A stretch of DNA of 64,000 bases. It comes from Pseudomonas orientalis (GTDB lineage Bacteria; Pseudomonadota; Gammaproteobacteria; Pseudomonadales; Pseudomonadaceae). The notes beneath the pieces were generated by a model. That model saw only the letters and a program-made list of their open reading frames with translations. It was not told the DNA's origin and made no database searches. Within the stretch, counting starts at the first letter, position 1; every line of letters begins with the position of its first letter. Where the stretch lies: positions 310,001 through 374,000 of the forward strand of contig NZ_JYLM01000003.1 of NCBI RefSeq assembly GCF_001439815.1, given 5' to 3'. The position numbers were made by a program, and so were the translations under genes. Shown piece by piece: positions 1 to 9,108 of this stretch.

Positions 1-590
1 CCGACGGCTCCAGCGGTCAGCACCTGGCGCTGACCGGCGACTATGACTTGCTGATCCTCGACGTGATGCTGCCCGGTCGTGATGGCTGGCAAATCCTGCA
101 AGCGGTGCGCAGTGCCGGCCTGGACGTTCCCGTGCTGTTTCTTACCGCACGCGACGCGGTGGAAGATCGCGTCCACGGCCTGGAGCTGGGCGCCGACGAT
201 TACCTGGTCAAGCCCTTCGCCTTTTCCGAGCTGCTCGCCCGCGTGCGCAGCCTGTTACGGCGTGGCAGCAGCGCGCCGCAGGACACCCACCTGCAACTGG
301 CCGACCTGCGCCTGGACCTGATCCGCCGCCGCGTCGAGCGCAGCGGCCAGCGTATCGACCTCACCGCCAAGGAGTTCTCCCTGCTGGAGCTGCTGCTGCG
401 CCGCCAGGGCGAAGTGCTGCCCAAGTCGCTGATCGCCTCACAGGTGTGGGACATGAATTTCGACAGCGACACCAACATCATCGAAGTGGCGATCCGCCGC
501 CTGCGCCTGAAAGTCGACGACGCCTTTCCCAACAAGTTGATCCACACCGTGCGCGGCATGGGCTATGTACTGGAGGAGCGCTTCACTTGA
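1..590 (+). CDS. OmpR-family response regulator, 5' end missing
   Basis: DNA-binding response regulator of a two-component system; the first codons lie before the window and the reading frame is open from base 3. The receiver domain keeps the phospho-acceptor aspartate in LILDVMLPG, the TAR switch region and the lysine of LVKPF. A winged-helix effector domain follows, with the typical end [13 protein letters not shown]. The stop TGA overlaps the TTG start of the histidine kinase, so the two are translationally coupled. The kinase type suggests a CusR/CopR-like metal regulator, but the signal cannot be read from this sequence. Confidence 0.93.
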   Translation, partial: DGSSGQHLALTGDYDLLILDVMLPGRDGWQILQAVRSAGLDVPVLFLTARDAVEDRVHGLELGADDYLVKPFAFSELLARVRSLLRRGSSAPQDTHLQLADLRLDLIRRRVERSGQRIDLTAKEFSLLELLLRRQGEVLPKSLIASQVWDMNFDSDTNIIEVAIRRLRLKVDDAFPNKLIHTVRGMGYVLEERFT

Positions 591-1942
591 TCCAGCGCCT
601 GTCCCTCGCCAGCCGCCTGGCACTGCTGTTTGCCGCGTGCACCGCCGTGGTTTCGCTGCTCGCCGGCGTGCTGTTCAACCACGCCAGCGAGGCGCACTTT
701 ATCGAGCTGGACCAGCAGCAATTGGACAGCCGGCTGGTGGCGCTGCGCAGCACGTTGCAGGGTGTCGACTCGGCGCAAGCCTTTGCCCGGCGCGAACCTC
801 AACTGCGCGCCGACCTTAGCCATCAACCCGACCTCGCCTTGCGCATCACGGCAGCCGGCCAGCGCTGGCTTGACGACGCGCCGGGCGTGACGTTGCCCGA
901 GGCACCCGGCCTGCACAGCCTGCAACAGGCAGGCACCGACTACCGCGTGTACAACGCGCCCCTGAGCCCCGGCCAACCTGGCTCAGCGCAATTGACCCTG
1001 ATACTCGACATCACCCACCACCAGCATTTCCTGCAACGCATGCAGCGTTTGATCTGGCTGACCGTCGGCCTCTCGGCCCTGGCCACCGCGCTGCTCGGCG
1101 CCTGGGCGGCGCGCAGCGGGTTGCGCCCCTTGCGGCGCATGGGCGAAGTCGCCGCCGGTGTGTCCGCCCACTCCCTGACGCAACGCTTGCCGCAGCAACA
1201 GATGCCGGTCGAACTGGCCGAGCTGGCGCAGACCTTCAATGCCATGCTGGGCCGGCTGGACGATGCATTCCAGCGCCTCTCGGCTTTCTCCGCCGATATC
1301 GCCCATGAACTGCGCACACCGCTGTCGAACCTGCTGACCCAGACCCAGGTCATCCTCACCCAGCCGCGCCCACTGGAGGATTACCGCGAAGCGCTGCACA
1401 GCAACCTGGAGGAATTGCAGTGGATGGCGCAACTGGTCAACGACATGCTGTACCTGGCCAAAGCCGATCACGGCTTGCTAAGCCCCAAGCGCGAGCCGCT
1501 GGCGCTGGCCGATGAAGTCGAGGCGTTGCTGGAGTTTTTTGCGCTGCTGGCCGAAGACGCGCAGGTTTCGTTGGTGCGTGAAGGCCATGCCCACGCAGCC
1601 GGCGATCGCGGCATGTTGCGCCGGGCCTTGTCCAATCTGTTGGAGAACGCACTCAGGTTTACCCCGGCGGGCGGTGAGGTGCGGGTACGCCTGGCAGACG
1701 GTGAGCGCTGCGTGAGGCTGACGGTGGAAAACACCGGGGAAGGCATTTCGACAGATGTATTACCGAAGCTGTTCGATCGCTTCTACCGGGCCGATCCGGC
1801 GCGGCGCGAAGGCAGCAGCGAGCATGCGGGGCTGGGGCTGGCGATTACCCAGTCGATTGTGCGGGCGCATGGGGGGAGGATTTATTGTGAGTCTGAGGCG
1901 GGGTGGACGCGGTTTGTGATTGAGTTGCCCAGGGGCGATTGA
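587..1942 (+). CDS. Heavy-metal-type sensor histidine kinase
   Basis: Inner-membrane sensor kinase partner of the preceding regulator, about 451 aa. The start is inferred to be TTG at 587, overlapping the regulator stop as TTGA, because the protein then begins [15 protein letters not shown], directly before the first membrane segment. A periplasmic loop, a second membrane helix near residues 155-175 and a HAMP linker follow. The H-box [13 protein letters not shown] carries His240; an N-box ([11 protein letters not shown]) and G-box ([12 protein letters not shown]) complete the ATPase domain. The layout resembles the CusS/CopS family. The ligand is not identifiable, and no metal efflux gene is in view. 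Confidence 0.9.
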   Translation: MIQRLSLASRLALLFAACTAVVSLLAGVLFNHASEAHFIELDQQQLDSRLVALRSTLQGVDSAQAFARREPQLRADLSHQPDLALRITAAGQRWLDDAPGVTLPEAPGLHSLQQAGTDYRVYNAPLSPGQPGSAQLTLILDITHHQHFLQRMQRLIWLTVGLSALATALLGAWAARSGLRPLRRMGEVAAGVSAHSLTQRLPQQQMPVELAELAQTFNAMLGRLDDAFQRLSAFSADIAHELRTPLSNLLTQTQVILTQPRPLEDYREALHSNLEELQWMAQLVNDMLYLAKADHGLLSPKREPLALADEVEALLEFFALLAEDAQVSLVREGHAHAAGDRGMLRRALSNLLENALRFTPAGGEVRVRLADGERCVRLTVENTGEGISTDVLPKLFDRFYRADPARREGSSEHAGLGLAITQSIVRAHGGRIYCESEAGWTRFVIELPRGD

Positions 1943-1960
1943 TGCACGCTGGGCCGGCCC

Positions 1961-2046
1961 TATCGGGGGCAAGCCCCCTCCTACAGTGGACCGCGTTTAT
2001 TCAGGAGAAATGAGGTCAAAATGTGGGAGGGGGCTTGCCCCCGATA
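1961..2046. repeat. REPIN, GTGGGAGGGGGC type
   Basis: Inverted pair of short palindromic repeats between the kinase stop and the lolE stop, i.e. between convergent genes. Left arm 1961-1985 has one change (CTCCTACA for CTCCCACA); right arm 2022-2046 matches the common core. Each arm contains its own small palindrome around GGGGGCTTGCCCCC. Confidence 0.85.
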
Positions 2047-2059
2047 GCGGTCTCAGCTG

Positions 2060-3304
2060 CTACGAATACCTGAGCGCATGCGCCGGCTCGATCTTCGCCG
2101 CCCGATACGCCGGGTAAATCGTCGCCAGGAAGCTCAGCACAAACCCCGCCGAGCAAATCAGCAACACGTCCCCACCTTGCAATTCGGAAGGCAGGTTGCT
2201 GACAAAGTACACATCCGAACTGAAGATATGCTGCCCGCTGACCCGCTCCAGCCAGCCCACCAGTTCGCTCACGTTCAGCGCCGCAATCACCCCCAGCACG
2301 CCGCCGATCAGGGTGCCGACCACGCCGATCACCGTGCCCTGCACCATGAAGATCGCCATGATCTGCCGAGGCGTGGCGCCGATGGTGCGCAGGATCGCGA
2401 TGTCCGCGCCCTTGTCGTTCACCACCATGATCAAGGTGGCGATGATGTTGAACGCCGCCACCGCGACGATCATCAGCAGCAACAGGCCGATCATGGTCTT
2501 TTCCATCTTCATCGCGCTGAACAGGCTGCCCTGGGTGTGGGTCCAGTCGTCCGCCTTATACCCCGCGCCGAGGCTGGCGGCGATGTCCGCCGAGACCTTG
2601 GGCGCCGCGTACAGGTCGGTCACCGCCAGGCGCACGCTCTGCACCTGGTTGGGTTGCCAATGCTGTATTTCAGCGGCATCGGCCCGGTTGATCAAGGCCA
2701 TGGAGCCGTCCAGCTCGGCGCCCACCTTGAAGATACCGACCACGTTCAAACGCTGCATGCGCGGTGTGATACCACCCGGCGCGGTGCTGATTTCCGGCAC
2801 GATCAAGGTCAGCTTGTCGCCCACGTTCAGGCGAAAGCGCCGTGCGGTGATGTCGCCAATCACCACACCGAACTCGCCGGGTTTCAGGTCGTCCAGTTTG
2901 CCGCGCACGATATGCTGGGCCACGATCGACACCTTGCCTTCCTGGGCCGGATCGACGCCGCTGATTTCAATCGGCTGCATCGCGCCCTTATAGGAGAACA
3001 TGCCGTCCATCTGCGTGAACGGGACCGCCGCCGTCACTTGCGGGTTCTTCATCGCGGCAGCGGCCACCGGCTGCCAGTCATCGATCGGCTTTACGCCGAC
3101 GATGGTGGCGTGGGGCACCATGCCGAGGATGCGCGAGCTCATTTCGCGCTGGAAGCCGTTCATCACCGACAGCACCACGATCATCGCCAATACGCCCAGG
3201 GCGAGGCCGATCATCGAAGTCATCGAGATAAACGAGACAAAACGGTTGCGGCGTTTGGCGCGGGTATAGCGCGTGCCGATGAAAATCGATAACGGTCTGA
3301 ACAT
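2060..3304 (-). CDS. lolE: LolE-type lipoprotein-releasing ABC permease
   Basis: Inner-membrane subunit of the Lol exporter, which releases outer-membrane-destined lipoproteins to the chaperone LolA using the ATPase LolD. It has 414 aa: an N-terminal membrane helix after [19 protein letters not shown], a large periplasmic domain (about residues 45-265), then three C-terminal helices with the FtsX-type fold. The cytoplasmic motif NDKGADIAILRTIGATPRQI contacts the ATPase. It is the third gene of the cluster; the lolE rather than lolC name rests on that order. It is strongly similar to the first gene, and a terminator hairpin lies just before its start. Confidence 0.9.
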   Translation of the reverse strand: MFRPLSIFIGTRYTRAKRRNRFVSFISMTSMIGLALGVLAMIVVLSVMNGFQREMSSRILGMVPHATIVGVKPIDDWQPVAAAAMKNPQVTAAVPFTQMDGMFSYKGAMQPIEISGVDPAQEGKVSIVAQHIVRGKLDDLKPGEFGVVIGDITARRFRLNVGDKLTLIVPEISTAPGGITPRMQRLNVVGIFKVGAELDGSMALINRADAAEIQHWQPNQVQSVRLAVTDLYAAPKVSADIAASLGAGYKADDWTHTQGSLFSAMKMEKTMIGLLLLMIVAVAAFNIIATLIMVVNDKGADIAILRTIGATPRQIMAIFMVQGTVIGVVGTLIGGVLGVIAALNVSELVGWLERVSGQHIFSSDVYFVSNLPSELQGGDVLLICSAGFVLSFLATIYPAYRAAKIEPAHALRYS

Positions 3305-3320
3305 TCGCGTGCACCGCCTG

Positions 3321-3357
3321 AAAAAATAAAAAAGCCCGGCCTCGAAAAACCGGGCTT
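3321..3357 (-). terminator. Intrinsic terminator between lolD and lolE
   Basis: Stem AAGCCCGG (3332-3339) pairs with CCGGGCTT (3350-3357) around a 10-nt loop. On the minus strand it is followed by a T-rich run. It sits in the 61-bp gap downstream of lolD and upstream of lolE, inside what is normally one transcription unit, so it could partly attenuate lolE. Confidence 0.75.
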
Positions 3358-3365
3358 GCAGCCAC

Positions 3366-4064
3366 TCAGATAGCGACCAGATGACCTTCCTGCAAATGCA
3401 GTACGCGGTCCATCTGACGGGCCATGCTCATGTCATGGGTCACCACCAGGAACGCGGTGCGCATCTGGGTGCTCAGTTCCAGCATCAAGTCCTTGATGCC
3501 CTGAGCGGTGTGGGAGTCGAGGTTGCCGGTGGGCTCGTCGAGCATCACCAGGCCTGGGTTGTTCACCAGGGCACGGGCAATGGCCACGCGCTGGCGCTCC
3601 CCGCCGGACAGCTCGGCCGGCTTGTGCTCCAGGCGATGGCCGAGGCCGACGCGCTCCAGCAAGGCGGTAGCACGCTGGCGCGCCTCGGGGATTGCGGTCT
3701 TGCCGATCAGCAGCGGCATGCACACGTTTTCCAGGGCGGTGAATTCCGGCAGCAAGTGGTGGAACTGGTACACAAAACCGAGCGAACGGTTGCGCAGTTG
3801 GCCACGGGCCTTTTCATTCAGGGCCGACAGCTCTTCACCGGCCAGCCACACGCTGCCCTGGGACGGCGTATCAAGGCCGCCCAACAGGTTGAGCAAGGTA
3901 CTTTTGCCGGAGCCGGAACTGCCGACGATCGCCACGCGCTCGCCGGGGTGCAGTTCAAGTTGCAGGTTGGCCAGCACCACCACGGATTCCGGGCCTTCCT
4001 CGTAGGATTTGCCCAGGTTGCGGCAGCTCAGGATTGCTTTTTCACTCATGCCCGATTCACTCAT
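3366..4064 (-). CDS. lolD: LolD, ATPase of lipoprotein exporter
   Basis: ABC ATPase that powers lipoprotein release, 232 aa from the start chosen. Walker A is GSSGSGKST, the signature is LSGGERQR, Walker B is [13 protein letters not shown] and the H-loop follows in VVTHD. The Q-loop region reads [18 protein letters not shown], which is typical of LolD. Two ATG codons lie 15 bases apart (4064 and 4049), giving MSESGMSEK or MSEK; neither has a strong Shine-Dalgarno, so the start is uncertain. From 4064 the gene overlaps the lolC stop by 8 bases, which indicates coupling to lolC. Confidence 0.92.
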   Translation of the reverse strand: MSESGMSEKAILSCRNLGKSYEEGPESVVVLANLQLELHPGERVAIVGSSGSGKSTLLNLLGGLDTPSQGSVWLAGEELSALNEKARGQLRNRSLGFVYQFHHLLPEFTALENVCMPLLIGKTAIPEARQRATALLERVGLGHRLEHKPAELSGGERQRVAIARALVNNPGLVMLDEPTGNLDSHTAQGIKDLMLELSTQMRTAFLVVTHDMSMARQMDRVLHLQEGHLVAI

Positions 4065-5307
4065 AACGTAATGCCTGTGCTGGCTGGGTACGTGCCGCGC
4101 GCCAGGCTGGATACAGGGTGGCAAGGAAACTCAGGACCAACGCGGCACCGCCCACCATCAGCACATCCTGGGCCTGAACCTGGGACGGCAGGTAGTCGAT
4201 GAAGTAGACGTCGGCGTTGAGGAATTTGTGGCCGAGCACTTTTTCAAGCAGGGCGATGGCGGCGCTGACATTCAACGCTGCCAGAATGCCCACGGCCGTA
4301 CCGATCAGGGTGCCGACCACGCCGATCACCGTGCCCTGCACCATGAAGATCGCCATGATCTGCCCCGGCGTGGCGCCCAGGGTGCGCAGGATGGCGATGT
4401 CGCCCTTCTTGTCGTTCACCACCATCACCAGCGTGGAGATGATGTTGAAGGCAGCCACGGCGACGATCAGCAACAGCAGCAGGCCGATCATGGCTTTTTC
4501 CATGCGGATGGCCTGGTACAGGTTGCCGTGGGTGCGGGTCCAGTCGCGGGCGTAGTACTCGGACTCCCCCAGGTGCTGGGCGATTTCCCAGGCGCCGCGT
4601 GGCGCGTCGAACAGGTCGTTGAACTTCAGGCGCAGGCCCTGCACCTGGTCCGGCTGCCAGCGATGCAGGCGTGCCAGGTCGGTGAGGTTGGTCAACCCGA
4701 GGTAGCCGTCGATCTCGCCGGCGCCCACGTGAAAGGTGCCGACCACGGTAAAACGCTTCATGCGCGGGAACATGCCGGCCGGGGTCACGGTGACCTCCGG
4801 CGCGACGAACGTCAGCTTGTCGCCCACGCCCACACCGAGCTTGGCCGCGGCCTTGTCGCCGATGATGATGCCGAAGCTGCCGGGCGCCAGGTCATCGAGC
4901 CTGCCTTGCAGCATGAACTTGTCGATGATCGAGACGTTGCGCTCCTGGGCCGGGTCGACGGCGTTGAGCAGGATCTTCTGCACCTTGCCGTCGTTGGTCA
5001 GCAACCCCTGCATCTGGGTAAACGGCGCAACGGCCAGCACCTTGGGGTTCTGCTTGACCTTGGCGGCCAGGCTTTGCCAGTCGCTGATGGGCACATCGCC
5101 CTCGATGGTCGCGTGGGGCACCATGCCCAGCACGCGGGTGCGCATCTCATGATCGAAGCCGTTCATCACCGACAGCACCACGATCATCACGACCACGCCC
5201 AGGGCGAGACCGATCATCGAGGTCAGGGAAATGAACGACACAAAATGATTGCGACGCTTTGCACGGGTATAACGCGTGCCGATAAATACGAAGAGAGGTC
5301 TGAACAT
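4057..5307 (-). CDS. lolC: LolC-type lipoprotein-releasing ABC permease
   Basis: First gene of the lol cluster, 416 aa, with one N-terminal helix, a periplasmic domain and three C-terminal helices. The start [19 protein letters not shown] and the FtsX-fold segment [20 protein letters not shown] nearly repeat those of the lolE copy. A 64-base stretch at 4301-4364 is identical to 2304-2367 in lolE, which suggests gene conversion between paralogs. The periplasmic domains are more divergent, consistent with separate roles in LolA binding and lipoprotein entry known for LolC and LolE. Divergent from the PilZ gene. Confidence 0.9.
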   Translation of the reverse strand: MFRPLFVFIGTRYTRAKRRNHFVSFISLTSMIGLALGVVVMIVVLSVMNGFDHEMRTRVLGMVPHATIEGDVPISDWQSLAAKVKQNPKVLAVAPFTQMQGLLTNDGKVQKILLNAVDPAQERNVSIIDKFMLQGRLDDLAPGSFGIIIGDKAAAKLGVGVGDKLTFVAPEVTVTPAGMFPRMKRFTVVGTFHVGAGEIDGYLGLTNLTDLARLHRWQPDQVQGLRLKFNDLFDAPRGAWEIAQHLGESEYYARDWTRTHGNLYQAIRMEKAMIGLLLLLIVAVAAFNIISTLVMVVNDKKGDIAILRTLGATPGQIMAIFMVQGTVIGVVGTLIGTAVGILAALNVSAAIALLEKVLGHKFLNADVYFIDYLPSQVQAQDVLMVGGAALVLSFLATLYPAWRAARTQPAQALRYE

Positions 5308-5401
5308 GTCGGGGCTTGTTCGGAGGAAAAGAAGACGTCCCGGTGGCGGGGTCTGGTCAGCAGCTTTACACTCAGACCATTACCGTTACCTGGGGTTCGC
5401 C

Positions 5402-5980
5402 ATGTCGACATTAGATGAAGAAGAGCGCCGCGAATACTACCGTATCGACGACATGATCGCACTCCAAATCAAAAGCCTGTCTGCCCCCGAAGCGGCGAGC
5501 AAGGAAGTGTTGCTGGATGATTCGCCGCTGTTCAATCTGCTCAGTGAATTGCACCTCAGCGAATTCGAAGCCCAGCACCTGCTGCGCCAGATCAACGAAA
5601 AAGACCGCAGCCTGGCGGCGTTCCTCAAAGTGCAGAACAAGCGCCTGGACCTGCTCAGCCAGGTCATGGCTCGCGGCCTGCTCAATGAGGTAGGCGCGCC
5701 GCAGCCGGTGATCCTGTCCGAAGGCGGCATCGACTTCCAGCACCCTGCCCCGCTGGCTCCCGACACCCACCTGGCGGTCAAGCTGGTACTGATGCCGCAG
5801 GCGCTGGGCCTGCTGTTGCGCGCGCGGGTGAGCCATTGCGCCCCGAAGGGCGACGGCTTTGAGGTGGGCACGGAATTCGAATCCATGACCGACGCCCAAC
5901 GCCAGCTGCTGGCGCGCTACATCCTGCAGAAACAGGCCCAGGAACGCCGCCTGGCGCGAGAACAAAGCGACGATCTCTGA
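5402..5980 (+). CDS. PilZ-domain protein (possible c-di-GMP receptor)
   Basis: Cytoplasmic protein of 192 aa from the ATG at 5402 (preceded by GGGG); a longer reading from 5276 would run through the lolC leader. An N-terminal REYYR fits the RxxxR motif of PilZ proteins, and a C-terminal beta-barrel-like stretch starts around ILSEGGIDF. The usual (D/N)xSxxG motif is altered (Ile in the first position) and lies about 90 residues after RxxxR rather than about 20, so c-di-GMP binding is not certain. PAO1 has a PilZ gene (PA2989) in the same place beside lol and the transhydrogenase. Confidence 0.8.
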   Translation: MSTLDEEERREYYRIDDMIALQIKSLSAPEAASKEVLLDDSPLFNLLSELHLSEFEAQHLLRQINEKDRSLAAFLKVQNKRLDLLSQVMARGLLNEVGAPQPVILSEGGIDFQHPAPLAPDTHLAVKLVLMPQALGLLLRARVSHCAPKGDGFEVGTEFESMTDAQRQLLARYILQKQAQERRLAREQSDDL

Positions 5981-6024
5981 ATGCGTATTCACGACGCCAG
6001 CCATCCTGGCGCAAAGGAGCAACT

Positions 6025-6747
6025 GTGACCCTGATTTACGGCCATCGCGGTGCCAAAGGCGAAGCACCGGAAAATACCCTGACCAGCTTTCAGGAATGCC
6101 TCAAGCACGGCGTACGTCGCTGCGAACTGGATTTGCACCTGTCCATGGACGGCGAGCTGATGGTCATCCATGACCCCACCCTCAAGCGCACGGCCGACCG
6201 GCGCGGCAAAGTCGTCGAGTACTCGGCGGCGGACCTGGTGAAGATGGACGCACGCAAAGGCGGCCCGGGCTGGGTCAGCCCCTGCCCGATCCCGCGCCTG
6301 GAAGAACTGTTCGAACAGTGCGACTTCGATCACTGGCAACTGGAAGTCAAAAGCGCTTCGCGCACCCGCGCCGCCACCACTGTGCTGGCGATCCGCGAAA
6401 TGGCCGTGCGCTTTGGCCTGATGGACAAAGTCACCGTGACCTCAAGTTCGCGGGAAGTGCTCAAAGCTGCGATTGAACTCACCCCGGACCTGTCACGCGG
6501 GCTGGTGGCCGAATACGCCTGGCTCGACCCGCTGAAGGTCGCGCAGAACTATGGCTGTGAGTATCTGGCGTTGAACTGGACGTTGTGCACCCCCGAGCGC
6601 CTGGAAAAAGCCCAGCGCCAGGGTTTGCATGTATCCGTGTGGACGGTCAACGAACCCGCGCTGATGCGCAGGCTCGCCGACTTCGGCGTAGATAGCCTGA
6701 TTACAGACTTTCCCGGTTTGGCCACTGCCACCCTCGGGAATTACTGA
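6025..6747 (+). CDS. Glycerophosphodiester phosphodiesterase
   Basis: Cytoplasmic enzyme of 240 aa that hydrolyses deacylated phospholipid diesters to glycerol-3-phosphate and an alcohol. The start is GTG at 6025 with AAAGGAG eleven bases upstream. The GDPD signature is intact: HRGAKGEAPENTL near the N-terminus, then CELDLHLSMDGELMVIHDPT with the metal-binding Glu/Asp and second catalytic His. Without a signal peptide it is of the UgpQ rather than the periplasmic GlpQ type. It follows the PilZ gene by 44 bases and may share its transcript. Confidence 0.92.
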   Translation: MTLIYGHRGAKGEAPENTLTSFQECLKHGVRRCELDLHLSMDGELMVIHDPTLKRTADRRGKVVEYSAADLVKMDARKGGPGWVSPCPIPRLEELFEQCDFDHWQLEVKSASRTRAATTVLAIREMAVRFGLMDKVTVTSSSREVLKAAIELTPDLSRGLVAEYAWLDPLKVAQNYGCEYLALNWTLCTPERLEKAQRQGLHVSVWTVNEPALMRRLADFGVDSLITDFPGLATATLGNY

Positions 6748-6789
6748 AATCGGTCTCCCCGGCCGGCTCAGGCCACCGGCCGGAGCCGC

Positions 6790-8184
6790 TCAAAAAAGCC
6801 GGTTGAGGCCGTCGTAGGCCGCTACCCGATAGGCTTCGGCCATGGTCGGGTAGTTGAACGTGGTGTTGACGAAATACTTGAGGGTATTTTGCTCGCCCGG
6901 CTGGTTCATGATCGCCTGGCCGATGTGCACGATCTCCGATGCCTGGTAGCCGAAGCAATGCACGCCGAGTACTTCCAGGGTTTCGCGGTGGAACAGGATC
7001 TTGAGCATGCCTTGCGGCTCACCGGCGATCTGCGCACGCGCCATGCTCTTGAAGAACGCCTTGCCCACTTCGTAAGGCACCTTGGCCTTGGTCAGCTCGT
7101 GCTCGTTCTTGCCGATCGAGCTGATCTCGGGAATCGTGTAGATCCCGGTCGGCACGTCGTTCACGTAGCGCCAGCTGCCGTTGTCGACAATGCTGCCGGC
7201 CGCCGAACGGCCCTGGTCATGGGCGGCGCTGGCCAGGCTCGGCCAGCCGATCACGTCACCGGCGCCGTAGATGTTCGGCACGCAGGTGCGGTAGTTCTCG
7301 TCCACTTCGATCTGGCCACGGCTATTGACCTTGACCCCGATATTTTCCATGCCCAGCTTGTCGGTGTTGCCGGTGCGCCCGTTGCACCACAGCAAGGCAT
7401 CGGCCTTGATCTTCTTGCCGGACTTGAGGTGCAGGATCACCCCGTTGTCCAGGCCTTCGACGCGCTCGTACTCTTCGTTGTGGCGCACAGTGATGTTGTT
7501 GTTGCTGAAGTGGTAGCTCAACGCCTGGGAAATTTCCGAGTCGAGGAAGCTCAGCAACTGGTCACGGTTGTCCACCAGCTCCACCAATACACCCAGGCCG
7601 CTGAAGATCGAGGCATATTCGCAGCCGATCACGCCGGCGCCGTAGATGATCAGTTTGCGCGGGGTGTGGCCAAGGCTCAGGATGGTGTCGCTATCGTAGA
7701 TACGCGGGTGGTGAAAATCGATGTCCGCCGGGCGATACGGGCGCGAGCCGGTGGCAATGATGATGTGCTTGGCCACCAGCTTCTCGACCACGCCGTTGGC
7801 GCAGACCACTTCGACGGTCTGCTCGTCGGCGAAGCTGCCGGTGCCGAAGAACAGGTCGACGCGGTTACGGGCGTAGTAGCCGGTGCGCGAAGCGACTTGC
7901 TTGGAGATGACTTTCTCGGCGCTTTTGAGCACGTCCGGGAACGAAAACCAGCGCGGCTCGCCAATCGCCCGGAACATCGGGTTGGTGTTGAATTGCATGA
8001 TCTGGCGCACGGAGTGACGCAACGCCTTGGACGGGATGGTACCCAGGTGGGTGCAGTTGCCGCCGACCTGGCGACGGCTGTCGACCATCGCCACCTTGCG
8101 CCCTGCCTTTGCAGCGTTCATCGCCGCGCCTTCTCCAGCCGGGCCGGAACCCAGTACCACCACGTCGTAGTTGTAGACAGCCAT
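6790..8184 (-). CDS. sth: Soluble pyridine nucleotide transhydrogenase
   Basis: FAD-dependent cytoplasmic enzyme, 464 aa, that exchanges reducing equivalents between NADPH and NAD+. It starts [19 protein letters not shown], an FAD-binding Rossmann motif; a second one ([12 protein letters not shown]) binds the pyridine nucleotide. Where disulfide reductases carry CxxxxC, this reads [11 protein letters not shown]: the second cysteine is replaced by Thr, the hallmark of Sth. The C-terminal dimer domain ends [22 protein letters not shown]. An AGGAGTACGC sequence precedes the ATG. Convergent with the phosphodiesterase gene. Confidence 0.96.
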   Translation of the reverse strand: MAVYNYDVVVLGSGPAGEGAAMNAAKAGRKVAMVDSRRQVGGNCTHLGTIPSKALRHSVRQIMQFNTNPMFRAIGEPRWFSFPDVLKSAEKVISKQVASRTGYYARNRVDLFFGTGSFADEQTVEVVCANGVVEKLVAKHIIIATGSRPYRPADIDFHHPRIYDSDTILSLGHTPRKLIIYGAGVIGCEYASIFSGLGVLVELVDNRDQLLSFLDSEISQALSYHFSNNNITVRHNEEYERVEGLDNGVILHLKSGKKIKADALLWCNGRTGNTDKLGMENIGVKVNSRGQIEVDENYRTCVPNIYGAGDVIGWPSLASAAHDQGRSAAGSIVDNGSWRYVNDVPTGIYTIPEISSIGKNEHELTKAKVPYEVGKAFFKSMARAQIAGEPQGMLKILFHRETLEVLGVHCFGYQASEIVHIGQAIMNQPGEQNTLKYFVNTTFNYPTMAEAYRVAAYDGLNRLF

Positions 8185-8399
8185 GCGTACTCCTCAGAAC
8201 AGGCCAGGCGTACGGTTGGACGCCGGGCTAAATCATGCCGCGGCCAGCGGGCATGAAGGACAATTTGGCTCAAGTGTGTGAACCGGGGCACAGTCTATAT
8301 AAGGCTCAACGCCGCGCACATTAACCCTTGGTCGCGTCGTAGGCCAGTGTTGCCATACTAACAGGGCGCAAATCAGCGTCGATTCAAGGATCAGCCATT

Positions 8400-8933
8400 A
8401 TGCGACAACTCGTTATCGGTTTGATGCTGTTGATCTCGATCACGGCGCAAGCCAGTGATGCGGACCGACTCAAGCAGGCTGGCTTCCCCGCGCAGGTCGA
8501 GGGGCTGGCGCTGAAAAACCAGGCGGTGCTCAACTATCTCTGGGCGGATGTTTACGCGGCGGCGCTGTATGGCCCAAAGGATCTGAGCGCAAAACAGGCC
8601 TGGGAGCAGCAAAAATCGCTGCGCCTGACGCTGTATTACTTTCGCGATATCGACCGTGGTGATGTGATCAAGGCGGCCACGGCTACGCTGGAACGCCAGC
8701 AAACCAATCCCCGCTTGAAGCCTGAGATCGACAAACTGCACGCCCGCTTCCGTGATATTCGCAGCGGCGATCGTTACGCCCTGGATTTTCGCCCGGGCCG
8801 GGGTTTGAACCTCGAGATTAATGGCCAGGTGGTGTTCAGCAGTAGCGATGATGCGCTGGCGAGGGCTTACCTGGGTATCTGGCTGGCACCTGAAGGGTTG
8901 TCTGATGAGTTGCACGACAAGTTGCTGGATTGA
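8400..8933 (+). CDS. Secreted chalcone-isomerase-like protein
   Basis: Predicted periplasmic protein of 177 aa. A signal peptide is clear (MRQLVIGLMLLISITAQAS, cleavage after A-Q-A). The mature part has the features of the chalcone-isomerase-like family (LNYLWADVYAAALYGP, SLRLTLYYFRDIDRGD, and a C-terminal YLGIWL). Members of this family in proteobacteria have no agreed enzymatic role. It is divergent from sth. In PAO1 a similar gene (PA2992) sits beside sth, so linkage is conserved. Confidence 0.75.
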   Translation: MRQLVIGLMLLISITAQASDADRLKQAGFPAQVEGLALKNQAVLNYLWADVYAAALYGPKDLSAKQAWEQQKSLRLTLYYFRDIDRGDVIKAATATLERQQTNPRLKPEIDKLHARFRDIRSGDRYALDFRPGRGLNLEINGQVVFSSSDDALARAYLGIWLAPEGLSDELHDKLLD

Positions 8934-8953
8934 TGTGTCGGCTGTAGCACTGC

Positions 8954-9027
8954 CATCGGGGGCAAGCCCCCTCCCACATTTGACTGTATTCGCAAATCAA
9001 ACTGTGGGAGGGGGCTTGCCCCCGATG
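8954..9027. repeat. REPIN, GTGGGAGGGGGC type
   Basis: Two intact arms (8954-8978 and 9003-9027) in inverted orientation with a short 24-base spacer, between the convergent ends of the chalcone-isomerase-like gene and gap. Confidence 0.88.
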
Positions 9028-9063
9028 AGGCCCTCCCAGACACCACAAAACCCCCAGCCATAA

Positions 9064-9092
9064 AAAAAGCCCCGAACCAGTCGGGGCTTTTT
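9064..9092. terminator. Bidirectional terminator, gap end
   Basis: A perfect 12-bp stem AAAAAGCCCCGA / TCGGGGCTTTTT with a 5-nt loop. A-run and T-run lie on either side, so it works in both directions and serves gap on the minus strand and the gene at 8400 on the plus strand. Confidence 0.9.
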
Positions 9093-9108
9093 CATTCAAC
9101 ACTCAGGC

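Noticed and set aside
2078..3292. 404-codon plus-strand frame over lolE, with similar frames over lolC, fadB, topA and slt
   Set aside because: All mirror real genes on the other strand and lack ribosome binding sites and recognisable domains.
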